Assembly: GCF_008831285.2 (NCBI RefSeq)
Contig: NC_045138.2
Span: 42,215,115-42,279,114 of the forward strand
DNA: 64,000 bases
Source: Nymphaea colorata
Taxonomy: Eukaryota > Streptophyta > Magnoliopsida > Nymphaeales > Nymphaeaceae
Reading direction: 5' to 3'
Under the pieces are notes generated by a model. It had not been told where the DNA came from. It saw only the letters and a list, made by a program, of their open reading frames with translations, and searched no databases. This document shows, one piece after another, positions 23,741 to 35,024 of this stretch (its first letter is position 1; every line of letters starts with the position of its first letter). The position numbers and the translations under genes are program-made.

Positions 23741-25830
23741 ACTAGCCTCCCTCAAACTGCATGGCATGCCAGTTTGCCTCTTTAATTTTTAAAACTGGCT
23801 CTAGATAGGGTCTTAGTAAAGATATCGACCACCTGTTGAGTTGAAAGCACGAACTGTGTATTGAGAAGTCCAAGAGCAAACTTTTCTTGTAAAAACCGAT
23901 AATCAAGCTCTACATGCATGTTTCATGCAAGAATGAAATATAAGCTTGATTGACTTGAACTGTGGACATGTTGTCACAATACAACATAGATGGATTGCTT
24001 AAATACACCTGAATGTCTTTAAGTATGTAGGTGATTCATGTCAATTTAGCAGCAGCAAAAGTCATAAAAGTGACATGCAGCTTATGTCGTTGTTCTTGCT
24101 ACGGTAGGTTGCTTTTTCACCGCTGTAGATCGCCTGTCTCTTGACACCTAGTCCAATCAGAGCCCAAAAAGGCATGAAGGCCAAGTTGTTCTTGACAATA
24201 TAGCTTACATCCAAATTCTATAGTTCCATGTATGTACCAAACTAACCTTTTAACAAGCTGAAAATGACTCAGCATAGGTGTTTGCACATATTAACCAAGA
24301 AAATTTAATGGCAAATGAGATATCTGGCCTGGTGAATATAATATATTGAAGGCTTTCCACCAGACTTACAAAGAGCATTGTATCTGAACAAATTGTATCT
24401 TTGTCAGGCTGCTTGTAATTTTGGACAAGTCGGTATTACTGCTGACTTGCAAGATGTCATATTGGTCTTCTCCAAAAGACTAAAGGCATATCGACTTTGA
24501 TTGAGAAATAGTCCACCTCAAATCTTTACCACTTCAACACCAACAAACTGAAGAACATAACCAAGTCTATCATTATAAATTCTTTTACTTAAATTCGCAA
24601 TAAATTCTTTAAGAAAGGCATAGTTGCTTCCAGTAAAAATACTATCACCGACATACAGGAGTAATAAAATAATTCCCTTGTTTTCATGGCAAATGAATAA
24701 GGAAAAATCTAAAGTACTTGAAAATAACCCCTTAGATAGAAGATAAGTGCCAAAGCCATCATACCATGCTATTGGCGGTTAACAAAGTCCATCAAGAGCA
24801 TCATGCAGCTTACAAACACGATAGGGCCTTTTAAAATCAACAAATCCTTGTCTGTTGTTCAATAACAATAGTCTGATCAACATCTCTGTGGCAAAAAGTG
24901 TTCTTGACATGCATTTGCCGGATGTCCCAGTTGTGAGATAAGAAAATAGTTAAGACGATTTGTATTGTAGTTGGTTTAATTACCAGCGAGAATGTTTCTA
25001 AAAAATCAACTTCTAGAATTATGAGTGAACCCACTTGCAACCAACCTAACTTTTAGTCTTTCAACTATGCCATTAGTTTTCAGTTTTGTTTTGAAAACCC
25101 ACCTTGTTGATATAACATTCATATCATGTGTATGAGAAACCAAGGTCCAAGTTTGGCATTGTTTAAGTGCCCTCATTTCTTCTTCCATGGCCGTGACCCA
25201 CAATAGGACTTGGAAGGCTTGCTTTACACTTTTTGGCTCTAGAGGTAGTCCTAAGTTCAAAACATATTTTGGATTGGGTTTAGATATTGCATCCTTGGTA
25301 TGTGTGACCATAGCATGGGTATTGAATCTAGTAGATGCACGAGGCAATGGGTTATCCTCTTGTTGAATATTTGCTAAATTTTCTTCATGATTTATCTCAC
25401 CACCTGTCATTACATTATCACTTTGGGGTTCCTCATGTTGAAACGTGGGGTGGACTGAACTCTCCCTTCCTCAATATAGTAATGTAAAAGGTACCTCTGA
25501 GTTTGCAAAGGAGCATGGTCTTTTAAGAGTGACACTTAGTTACTCACGGGCTTTTTGAGTGATGTGTGGCTGAACTTTTTCATGTTCATTTCAGTCACTA
25601 AATGTAACTCCATCCAGTAGAAGAAGAAGATAACGATACACCAGGTTGTTTGAATGGAAAACAGTTTTCATAAAAAAATGACATGTGATATCTAAATGTT
25701 AGCAATTTTTTTATTAAAACTTTTACAAATATTCAGTAGGTGAAAGCATTTGTATCCCTTATGAACAAACCTATATCCCATGAAAATGCACTGGAGAGAT
25801 AGAGGCCCAAGTTTGTTTGGGGCGTAATCA
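23740..25830 (-). pseudogene. copia element B: decayed integrase end, RT and RNase H
   Basis: Read on the minus strand, about 25830-25620 is the integrase C-terminal segment (PNKLGPLSLQCIFMGY, KGYKCFH, then a decayed box near FFYENCFPFKQ). About 25410-25006 is the hinge and RT start (VTAMEEEMRALKQ, STRWVFKTKLKTNG, VERLKVRLVASGFTH). About 25040-24837 continues the RT (DFLETFSLVIKPTTIQIVL, MHVKNTFCHRDVDQTI). The palm motif near 24655 reads YVGD, not YVDD, so a catalytic Asp is lost. RNase H traces lie at about 24130-23800. A purine stretch, TTTGAGGGAGGC, near 23743-23757 may be the polypurine tract. Many stops and shifts are present and no clear LTR was found. The element's left part overlaps the tandem duplication at 25483-27480. 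Confidence 0.82.
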
Positions 25831-27480
25831 CTTAAGTACACACTAAATTTTTCTAAACGTTAGCAAAAAAAAATCAAATGTTGTTGTGGATTCTCTATAG
25901 TTGAAAGATTCAGCAGCAAGAATGTATTTTCTTTGTTATTTAGGACTTTAGTAACCATATTTATCATTGGTAAAGGTTTTTTAAAGGTGCACAAATAGTA
26001 ACAAAAAGTGTTTTCATTGCTAATATTTTCCCCTTTATGAACAAACCCAAAATCGTTATTTAATAGACTATATTCTACCCCCACCTTTCACGAGTTTTCT
26101 TTCTTTTCTTTCCATGAATTTTTTAAAACCCCATGAGCTTCCCCTCTTCCCGCTGCAAGTTTTTCCAAACTCCTTGAGTCTGGTTGTTGGTTTTTCCAAA
26201 ATTTTTCAGGCAACTTTTCTCAAGTTGTTGGTTTTTCTTTTCCCACTCCATCCTTTGGCAATCAATTGGGGGCATCTGGCATGAACGTTCCCATGATGTG
26301 TCATTCTTCTTCATCCCTAGCACAAAGAACCCGTTGCCTGTGCTTGACAGCTTTGCTCCCCTCCTCTCTTCTCCTCTTGTGCATGAGGTCACTTCTACTC
26401 CTGCTAGTGACCATGCTCCCATTTGTTCGATTGAGGATAAGTGTATGTGTGACCTGTTTCATGTAAAAGGTACCTCTGATTTTGCAAAGGAGCATGGTCT
26501 TTTAAGAGTGACACTTGGTTACTCATGGTCTTTTTGAGTGATGTGCGGTTGAACTTTTCATGTTCATTTCAGTCACTAAATGTAACTCCATCCTCTTGAG
26601 TAGAAGAAGAAGATAACAATACACGAGATTGTTTGAATGGAAAAAAGTTTTCATCAAAAAATGACATGTGATATCTAAACGTTAGCAATTCTTTGATGAA
26701 AACTTTTACAAATATTCAGTGGGTGAAAGGATGTGTATCCCTTATGAACAGACCAATATCCCATGAACATGCAATAGAGAGATAGAGGCCCAAGTTTGTT
26801 TGGGGCATAATTCCTTAAGTACGCACTACAAATTTTTCTAACTTTAGTCACGTAGAATGAATTTGCATTGCTATTTTTCTAAACGTTAGCAAAAAAACTC
26901 AAATGTTGTTGCAGATTCTCTACAGCTGAAAGATTTAGCAGCAAGAATATGTTTTCATTGTTATTTTAGACTTTAGTAACCATATTTATCATTGGTGAAG
27001 GTTTTTTAAAGTTGCACAAATAGTAACAAAAAGTGTTTTCATTGCTAATATTTTCCCCTTTATCAACAAACTCAAAATCGTTATTGAATAGACTATATAC
27101 TACCCCCACCTCCCACGAGTTTTCTTTCTTTTCTTCCCATGAATTTTTTAAAACCCCATGAGCTTCCCCTCTTCCTGCTGCAAGTTTTTCCAAACTCTAT
27201 GAGTCTGGTTGTTGGTTTTTCCAAACTTTTTCAGGCAACTTTTCTCTGGTTATTGGTTTTTCTTCTCCCACTCCATCCTTTGGCGATCGATTAGGGGCAT
27301 CTAGCATGAACGTTCCCATGACGTGTCATTCTTCTTCATCCTTAGCACAAAGAATCCGTTGCCTGTGTCTGACAGCTTTGCTCCCCTCCTCTCTTCTCCT
27401 CTTGTGCATGATGTCGCTTCTACTCCTGTTAGTGACCATGCTCCCACTTGTTCGATTGAGGATAAGTGTACATGTGACCT
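25483..27480. repeat. two-copy tandem duplication, unit about 980-1020 bp
   Basis: TGTAAAAGGTACCTCTGA at 25483 recurs at 26462, and the following sequence matches closely for about 1 kb in both copies. Examples are TGTATCCCTTATGAACA, the GGGGTAGAATATAGT-type block on the minus strand, and GAACGTTCCCATGA with the CTTGTGCATGA block on the + strand. Copy 2 carries about 45 extra bases near 26822-26866. The end of each unit, ATTGAGGATAAGTGTA followed by GACCTGT, lies at about 26455 and 27482. The unit contains the copia integrase C-terminal segment, so the duplication happened inside copia B or its remnant. Confidence 0.85.
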
Positions 27481-27703
27481 GTGAAACTCTACTGTTGATT
27501 CATCGCTTGTAACTCTTCATGCCATTGTCGCCCGATCTTTAACTCCGCTCTTGCAATTTTGAGAATCGCCACTGCCTGGTCTCCGTCTCTCGTTGTCGTC
27601 TTTGTTCTGTTTGCCCTTGTACTTACATATGTGGGTGTTTTAATTTATTCATTTTAATTGTGGAGTGTATGTGTGTGGCAACTTAAATATTGCTCTAAAG
27701 AAA

Positions 27704-28218
27704 CACCAGAAAATCGCTGATAGGAGGAAAAGGGAAGAAGAAATAAGAAAAGAAAAGGTTCAGGCAGAGGTAATAAGTCATAGAAGCCTTTACGGACCCG
27801 TGAGACACGTCGGTAAGGCATTACTTAAAAACGTAGGTAATGATAATGCAATAAACATTACCAACATAATGAAAATGGCATTAGCAACGTCCATAGCCAA
27901 CATGTCGATCAAAATAGAGTTTCAGCAACGTGCGATGCTTGTATCGGTAATGTTTCAACAATGCAGTGAATGCCCCATGTCGGTAAAAATTAGATCAATA
28001 CATGTACTTTTTACCAATGCACTTAGCTAGACATCGATAATCTTCAACATCAAAAATTTCATCGACCCGAAAACTGTAACGCGTCAGTAAAAATGAACCT
28101 TCAATGACATAATAGCTCCATGTGTTGGTGAAGGCTTTTTTAACTAACTTCCTCTTCGACTTCGGTGAAAACTGCGTTATATTTTTCATGCGTCATTGAA
28201 ACCATATTTTTTTTAGTG
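27704..28218. mobile_element. possible CACTA-like DNA transposon remnant (non-autonomous)
   Basis: The right end reads TTTTTTTTAGTG, the inverse of a CACTA-type terminus. The left end CACCAGAAAATCGC could be its degenerate partner. Between them a short word related to TCGGTAA recurs in both orientations (GTCGGTAAGG, ATCGGTAATG, GTCGGTAAAA, GCGTCAGTAAA, ACATCGATAA), resembling the subterminal repeats of En/Spm-like elements. No 3-bp duplication fits (AAA against CAC) and no transposase is present. The 121-codon + frame starting at 27665 reads through these repeats and is probably not a gene. Confidence 0.35.
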
Positions 28219-28900
28219 CACCCTCAAAGTACATATGTTTGCATTTGTAGGACCCTAGGCTTGAACTCGCTCTCATACAAACGATATCAATTTATGTACT
28301 TGCATATTGGACTTAGGCTTCCAGTTCAATATATCCCAGCCTGCCCCTAGTGGTCTTGATTTTAGCCTCAAAAAGGTTAGAAATAAGATCAATTAAGCTT
28401 TTAATATCTCTCTCTCTCTCTCTCAAGTGCTCAAAAACTTCCAACAACCTTCAAATAAATTTCAACAAAGGGGTGTCGTATTATATACAGAACCTTAGCA
28501 TTGCTTAACCATCACCTTCTCACAAATTTTAATGGTAGAAACCTAGCTAAACAAAATTTTATAATATAATAAAATGCAATTACAAGTCAATAATTAAGCC
28601 AATATGATCGAAAATGCAAAATATGATCAAGAAAAAATCAACGACATAAGAAAAGAAAGCAGAAAAGCTACGGCTTGTACTATTTTTCTGACAACAGTCT
28701 GATTTGCATATACGGTAGGTTCTTGCATCGCAAGAAGCAGAAGCAGCCTCTACTACCACAAAAGAGGGTTAATTACGTGGCCCCTATGGCATGCAAAACA
28801 CAAGCGACAAAATATATCTATGTTTAAGAGCAGCACTTTTTGTTGAGCAAGAGATGACGGAGGCAGCGGGCGTGGCCGCACGCAGAAGAAGGTAGCTAGC
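28218..28900. other. upstream region of the NHX gene
   Basis: This AT-rich stretch lies between the possible CACTA remnant and the NHX leader. It contains a (TC)n run at 28406-28424 and an AATATATCTA word at 28811 that could serve as a TATA element about 100 bp before the GC-rich, pyrimidine-rich leader. No open frame of note is present. Confidence 0.4.
28406..28424. repeat. (TC)n microsatellite
   Basis: A run of about nine TC dinucleotides about 780 bp before the NHX start codon. Pyrimidine runs are common near plant promoters; no function is shown here. Confidence 0.8.
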
Positions 28901-28909
28901 GGCGTCCAT

Positions 28910-29161
28910 GTGTTAATCTACCGCGCTGTCCGCGTCATCCTCCTCCTTCTTCCTTCTCCCACCACGTCCACAGCCATGAGGCGCGCCAGCTCCACCGCCT
29001 CCTTGCATGGCGGCGGCAAATTAAGGTCCATCTTCCGCCAACGAATCTGCAGCCTCTTCACCTTCCTCTTTCCCGGCCGATCGCAGTACCCCTCGACCTT
29101 TTCGTCTCTCTGTTATTTTCTTCTACTGCAAAGGAAGAGGAAAAGGAAGAAGAACTGGTAG
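28910..29161 (+). other. upstream open reading frame in the NHX leader
   Basis: An 83-codon + frame ends 31 bases before the NHX start codon. It is serine- and arginine-rich, ends in a basic RKRKRKKNW tail, and resembles no family I know. A second in-frame ATG lies at 28976. The region is CT-rich like a plant 5' leader. If the transcript starts near 28830-28900, this frame would be a uORF that could reduce translation of the NHX protein. Whether it is transcribed is unknown. Confidence 0.4.
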
Positions 29162-29191
29162 CTAGCTCTTGATTAATTTCCTCGAGTTATT

Positions 29192-29353
29192 ATGTCGATG
29201 CTTCCATTACAGGATTGGGTTTTGAACGGGGCGGATCGAAGTCGCGTGGTGTCGATATCGGTGTTCGTGGCGGTGCTTTGCCTCTGCATCGTCATCGGTC
29301 ACCTGATCCAGGAGAGCCGGTGGGTGAAGGAGTCGTTCGCCGCTCTTTTGATA
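29192..29353 (+). CDS. NHX: NHX exon 1 (residues 1-54)
   Basis: The start ATG at 29192 is followed by MSMLPLQDWV and then the first membrane helix (VVSISVFVAVLCLCIVIGHL). The exon ends ALLI before a GTAAGTT donor, phase 0. The next ATG in frame is at 29198, so codon 1 or 3 could be used. This agrees with the short N-terminus of NHX1-type proteins. Confidence 0.92.
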
Positions 29354-32300
29354 GTAAGTTCTCCTCTTTCTTCTCCCTTACGTGCTCGATTTGATTTGAT
29401 TGAAGCATCAACTATATGTGAACGGAACCGATTGCGTTAATTTGTTCGTTGACTCACGCCACCATGACAGTTGAATTTTTCTTACTGTTTAGTTCCTCGG
29501 TAAAATATTTCTCTCGTTACACGTGTTAGTGTGATCGATCGATTTTCCAACAAGAATTTTAGTATTGGTGCATTCTGAAGTTGAAGATATGAGACTGGAT
29601 GTTATTGATTGATTGAGAAGAAATCTGAGCCTAGCTACTATATTATATATATGGTCGATTTTCTCATAATAATCTTATTTGAAATCTTATTTAGAGATCA
29701 GATTTTCATGTTGTTTCTACAAACTTCACTCCTACATACAAATATGTACTTTTACAAAACATGCGTATGCGCGAAATATGTGAATTGACCAGCAGGGAAC
29801 AATACGTAAGATGAGATACATAAGCCAAGGAGATTCAAACTGACACATCTGAAAATATCTTCGTTTCTTTGGAGACGCATAATGTTTTCTACGAGAAATG
29901 AGTCCATTAGAATGTTAAAAGTGAAATTAGCTGGGCGTGATAATCTCACTTTTTCACGCACGAAAAAACACCGATCATTTTTCCATTATTAGTTTTCTAT
30001 TAATAATAATCGTTTAACACAAACAAGTACCGAATAAAAGGGATTTATTTTACTGTCCAAAAGAAAAGTACATGGAGTCTCTCTCCCCTCATTTATGATG
30101 ACATGTTATCTCTTTTTCTGTGTACTCATTTGATTTAAGCGCCCATGTCCGAGAGATATGGCTGAAAGGGACTTTGTCTAAATAGAATGGGCAAAGGTGC
30201 ATACATAACACATGTACTTAAAAGTGAGCTAGAGCCAAGTGGTTTACATAACCATCTCTTACCAAACATGGAGCTATCAAACACCGCACTATCTGGTCTG
30301 CCAACACACACATTGTTTAAAAGAAAAATAAAAATTGGTCATGTTTAGGACTTGATTAACTCTGATATCAACTAAAATACTTATCTTTTTACCTCCAACC
30401 CAAACAACTATGCTATGCTTTTGAAGTAAAAGTTAATAGGGGCTCATATTTTAACTTCCATCAAGCCCTCCAAAAGGTTTAAAATATTTATCAAATGACA
30501 TTTTTAACTTTGTTAAATTAAAATTGCTTTTTACAAAATAAAAAAAATAATAGACAGGCAGGAGGTGAGTCACAACTCTCGCTTGAAGGTTTGGTTGCCT
30601 CTCTCGAACGACCCTGGCCGCATCATTTTTTTTTATTTTGTAAAAGATTGATTTTAGTTTAAAAAATATTAAAAAATATAATTTGATAATATATTTTATT
30701 GTTTTTAATAAGGAGTCCTGTTTGACGCCTCTGTTACTTAATTGTTATTGAAAGGGTTAGGACCCAGTTATATTGGCCCAAGGGTTGGGCGTCGTTTTAT
30801 AATTTTTTCTTTCTTTTAACAACTATGACCCCAGCCAAAGGTGCAGGGAAACATAAGACCCGACTATTACGTTCTGCCCAAGCTTGCCACCACCACCATC
30901 ATCGCATAGCAACGAGGGGGCTGGTGGTGTGCATCTTCAATTTAAACTACAGGCAACACTTCCTCGACTACAAAAGATGTGCCAGACACTAGATTCGAGA
31001 GGTGCTCGGGTCATTAGATCATTCATGTCTCAAAACGGTCTTAAACCTAGGGGCAGGAGAGGGAAAGGGAGTGAGGTTTCACCTCTCCGTTCCTCTAAAA
31101 TCTGCCACCATGAACAGTGAGTCTTTGCATCTACGTAATGCGGAAGAACCTTAGGTGGCATTTGATGGATTGGAATTTTGATTCACCAATGAAAATTCAA
31201 GAATCATATTAAAATTCTAGGTTTCAGTTTCTTAATTTCAAAACCAAAATACCTCACTTGTTTAATAATTTTAATTTCTTAAAATTTAAGCATTTTGATT
31301 TTAAAATTTCATAATTTTAAAATACTACCAAAAGAGGTTGAAGCCCCTCCCCACTTCCTCATGCTCCAACTGCTTCAAAATCCGAGTGAATCTACCACAG
31401 CCATCGCTAACACGACATAACATATGACCTCGGAAGAAGGGGAATGGGGGACATTTTTTACTCTTTTCTGGCAGTGATTTGCTACACAAATGCCTTAACC
31501 TGTCTCGAATTCCGTCCCTAAGCACAGGCACTGCATCTGGGACATTCGAAACGACGGACATTGATTTCCGATTTCATTCGATAATCATAATCAACACTCA
31601 AAATAAAAAGAAAAGAAAAATTAAACAAACACGTTTTTCTTGTTTATTTATTTTCCTTTTTTCATGCATTTTCTTGAAAAAATGGCGATATTTGTCAACA
31701 TTCTAGACAGACGTGCAAATACACACGTATATATTTCTACTTCCAACACATTCCGAGATGGTGTACTCTACGTCTCTACCATGGCTGGTGAAACGTAACG
31801 TACTTTTGTTTGCTCCCTTGAAACCTGATTGAAGTTTGTCTTAATCACTCTTCGCAGAAATTTCTTTTCGCAAGATTGGCATGTTGATCAGCCAGAAAAG
31901 AAAGAAATTCTGGTTTTTTCCCCTCTCTTTTTAACTCATTTGAATGGATGAATGTACCTGATGCTTGTTATACTTTCATTGTTTCCTTGGTAGGGATGTG
32001 TTACTGGACTTATCATTTTGCTGTGGAGCAAGGGTGCTAGTTCACACATTTTGAGATTTGACCAAGACCTTTTCTTCATATATCTTCTCCCTCCGATAAT
32101 CTTTAATGCAGGGTACTCGTTTATGTTCCCAGAAACTTGTCCTGTTTGTGCTATTGTGCTTGAGATCTGCATATGAGTTAAAGCTTTCTCGATCCCACGT
32201 GTTTTATAGGTTTCAAGTGAAGAAGAAGCAATTCTTTCATAATTTCCTAACCATCATGTTGTTTGGAGTTGTTGGGGTCTTTATATCATCAGCCATTATA

Positions 32301-34987
32301 GCAGCAGGTACTGTTTACTTTCTGTTGTTTAGGATTTGGTGCAAATAAAAACATATTCTCCCATATCTTCGTTGTATGGTGGCTTTTAGATTATTTATGA
32401 ATGTCTTCATGTAGCCATAAAATAGATCATCTTCCTGATAATTCAAATCATTGCAGACGCTTCTCTCAGAGCAGGCTTGCTAGGGAGCTATGATTTTCCC
32501 AAGTTTGATTCGTTGTTTATTAATTACATTTCCTTTACAACTTGCAAGTTGAGAAGTAAACTCTAAGCTAAGTATCACATAATACTTATCTTATTTAATC
32601 TGTCTATGCAATTCGGTCGTTTGACATAATTTTTCTTTATGGTCTATGAGAAAGGGAAATGAAACGTTTTTGAACGTGTTAGTCAAGAATCAAGATTATT
32701 GATATGAAGACCAAGGTTCCTGTTTATCCTAGTCTTTTGCCATTGTTAAGAACAAACGACAAGACTTGCTAATGCTGACCGATGCACACGTGTTCAGGCA
32801 AAACCAAAAGAGGAGTGGAAAGATCCTGTCTTATGGGCTTCCTACCTCAAATATACTATTGCTGCAGAAGGGGTATGCGTCTAACTGTAGAGAAACGAAG
32901 ACAAGAATTATGAAATCTCATCTAGAATGACCAATCCATAAATCCAATATTGTAATGGAGCCGCGGTGCATGGCATTTGTATTTTTTAAGAATATGGAAA
33001 TTTCAGGAAATTTGGATTCAAATTATTTTTTCACAATAAAAGAAGATCTAACATTTTGTCTTGGGAATTAACCTCAGTTTTTGAAGCCACAAGAAGGTAA
33101 ACTGGAATTTTAGTTGGTTTGGGATTTGGAAAATCAATCTTCTAGAGTTGCAAAGGTCATCATTTGGACAAAGAGGATCAGCATCAAACCTGTGTCTTAT
33201 TGAATGCTTTGCTAGATACACTCACAGGCTGCATGCCAGATTTGGTGGCACAGAAATTTGAAGCCGCATTGATGAAGGATGGCAAAAGCATGCGCTTCCT
33301 TTGACTCTTTGTACTGTGTAAGTCCAGGTAGAAGGAGATCCTTATTCCGTGATAGGGGAATGTAGAATCAATGTTTAGGACATGGTGCATGCCGTTGCAC
33401 TTTAAGAGCAGCCTTATTTGCAGTCCTATGGTGCTTTCGTTATGGTAGGCGAGTGAAGGGAGAAAGAATAGACCTTCCATCTCAATGACTAAAGACAAGC
33501 TAAGAGAGCTGCTTAGTATCACTTTGATTAAGAGGACATCGGCTTCATTCTGGATGTGTCAACAAGTATGCTCCTTCTATGAAAGGATCCTCTTGGGGCT
33601 GCCTTTTCAGGTTTATCTGACTAACTTTGATTGCATCCCTCTCATATAGACACATAAAGATATCTTGATGTTTCATGTCAATTTATCTTGTTAGTAAATC
33701 ACAAAACTAGAAACTCTGAAGAATCAAGGAGAAGTGCAAGAACTTCTTTGCATGAACAGCTACCTCCAGAAACTTTTTAATTTTGAATATTTTATTATAA
33801 TCTGCATTACAGTTCAGAGAGTGGTTTCTCTAATGATAACAAGTATCTTTCAAAGCTGTGGGCAGAGCGCTTGAGGATTTTAGTCTTGGGCAAACATAGG
33901 CACTGGACAGACTGTAATCTTCCTTCAAGAGATAGTCCTTCATGGGCAGTAGCATGTCAAGTTTGACATGTGAATGTCAATTTGTTGGCTGGATGCCAGA
34001 GATGCAGGGTGCACCAGATTATGGGTTTGACTTTAGTGGTCAAGTGCACTATTGGTGTCCCCTAGCCAGAAATATAGTGAAAGCGTTGTTGCAAGAAAGA
34101 AAGGTTTCGGACATTGACATGAGTCACAATGGAGGGCCCGTAATAAGAATTTTATCTCCATCATTGATATTTTCGAGGGACCAATGGACAGGAAGATCAT
34201 TTGCTTTCCAGAATGCATGCTGATGCTACTCAGTTAGGAACCTGTTAGCAAATGAGGTAAACAAGTTTCATGGGAATACCTTGGATGACGTCTGGATAAG
34301 GATTCCCAGTTTTTGGCTCCTTAAGTACTTGTGGTCCCTGTTGAATGAGCCCAATTCAAAAGGCCATTTAATAACCAGTTCATTTAGATGATGTTGATTA
34401 ATGAATAATCAATAAATGTGTGCCAGTTCCATGGTTATGAGGAATCATTGCCACCACAAGACATGATTTTTTTGGGGATCATTGCTGCTATCAGAAAGAA
34501 GTCAGATCACATTTATTCCTTTTTTCTTGTTATCCCAGTTAAAGTTTTCCTGATTTTGTCATTTATTCTTTGGAAGAAGATGTAAATGCTCCTTGGTGGC
34601 ACTGGGACCTAGAAACTCAGCTAAGGATGTATGCCTGCCACAGAGAGTGAGAAGCTTCTCCTGCTTTATCTTTCAATCAATCTTCTGCTGAACAATATAT
34701 TCTTCCATAAAACAATTATTGTTTTTTACAGTTAAAAGTGCCACTAAAAGAGGTTATAGATAATCCTTTTAGTGCACCAAGGATATATGGGTCTTTGTTA
34801 TGAATCAAAACAATATTTATTATGCATAGGCAGGAACCATGTCTTGCAGACACAGATAAAGGGCAGCCGCCAAGCCCGCGTCAACACTTAAAGGCATAAC
34901 AGCAGTGGTCCAAGCTGTGTAAGTACTCAGGAGCAGTCAACGCACACTATGCCATACTTTGTCCAATTTGGACTTGGTTAACTCTTG

Positions 34988-35024
<37 letters not shown>

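Noticed and set aside
26184-26537. 117-codon + frame and its copy near 27306-27512
   Set aside because: Its repetition comes from the tandem duplication. It is low in complexity and lies antisense to copia B. I could not link it to a protein family.
27665-28030. 121-codon + frame with a charged, coiled-coil-like start (KREEEIRKEK)
   Set aside because: It reads through TCGGTAA-type repeat words of a possible CACTA remnant. There is no known domain and no upstream gene structure.
32457-32570. Candidate exon 4 right after a CAG at 32457 that gives a short GSYDFPKFDSL-like peptide
   Set aside because: The segment fits the NHX loop less well, and a stop follows soon. The exon at 35497-35556 joins in phase and ends in the expected QDYL residues. 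An old duplicated exon remains possible.
33942-34223. 93-codon + frame in NHX intron 3, considered as an extra exon
   Set aside because: Exons 3 and 4 already join in phase with no missing conserved residues, so no extra exon is needed.
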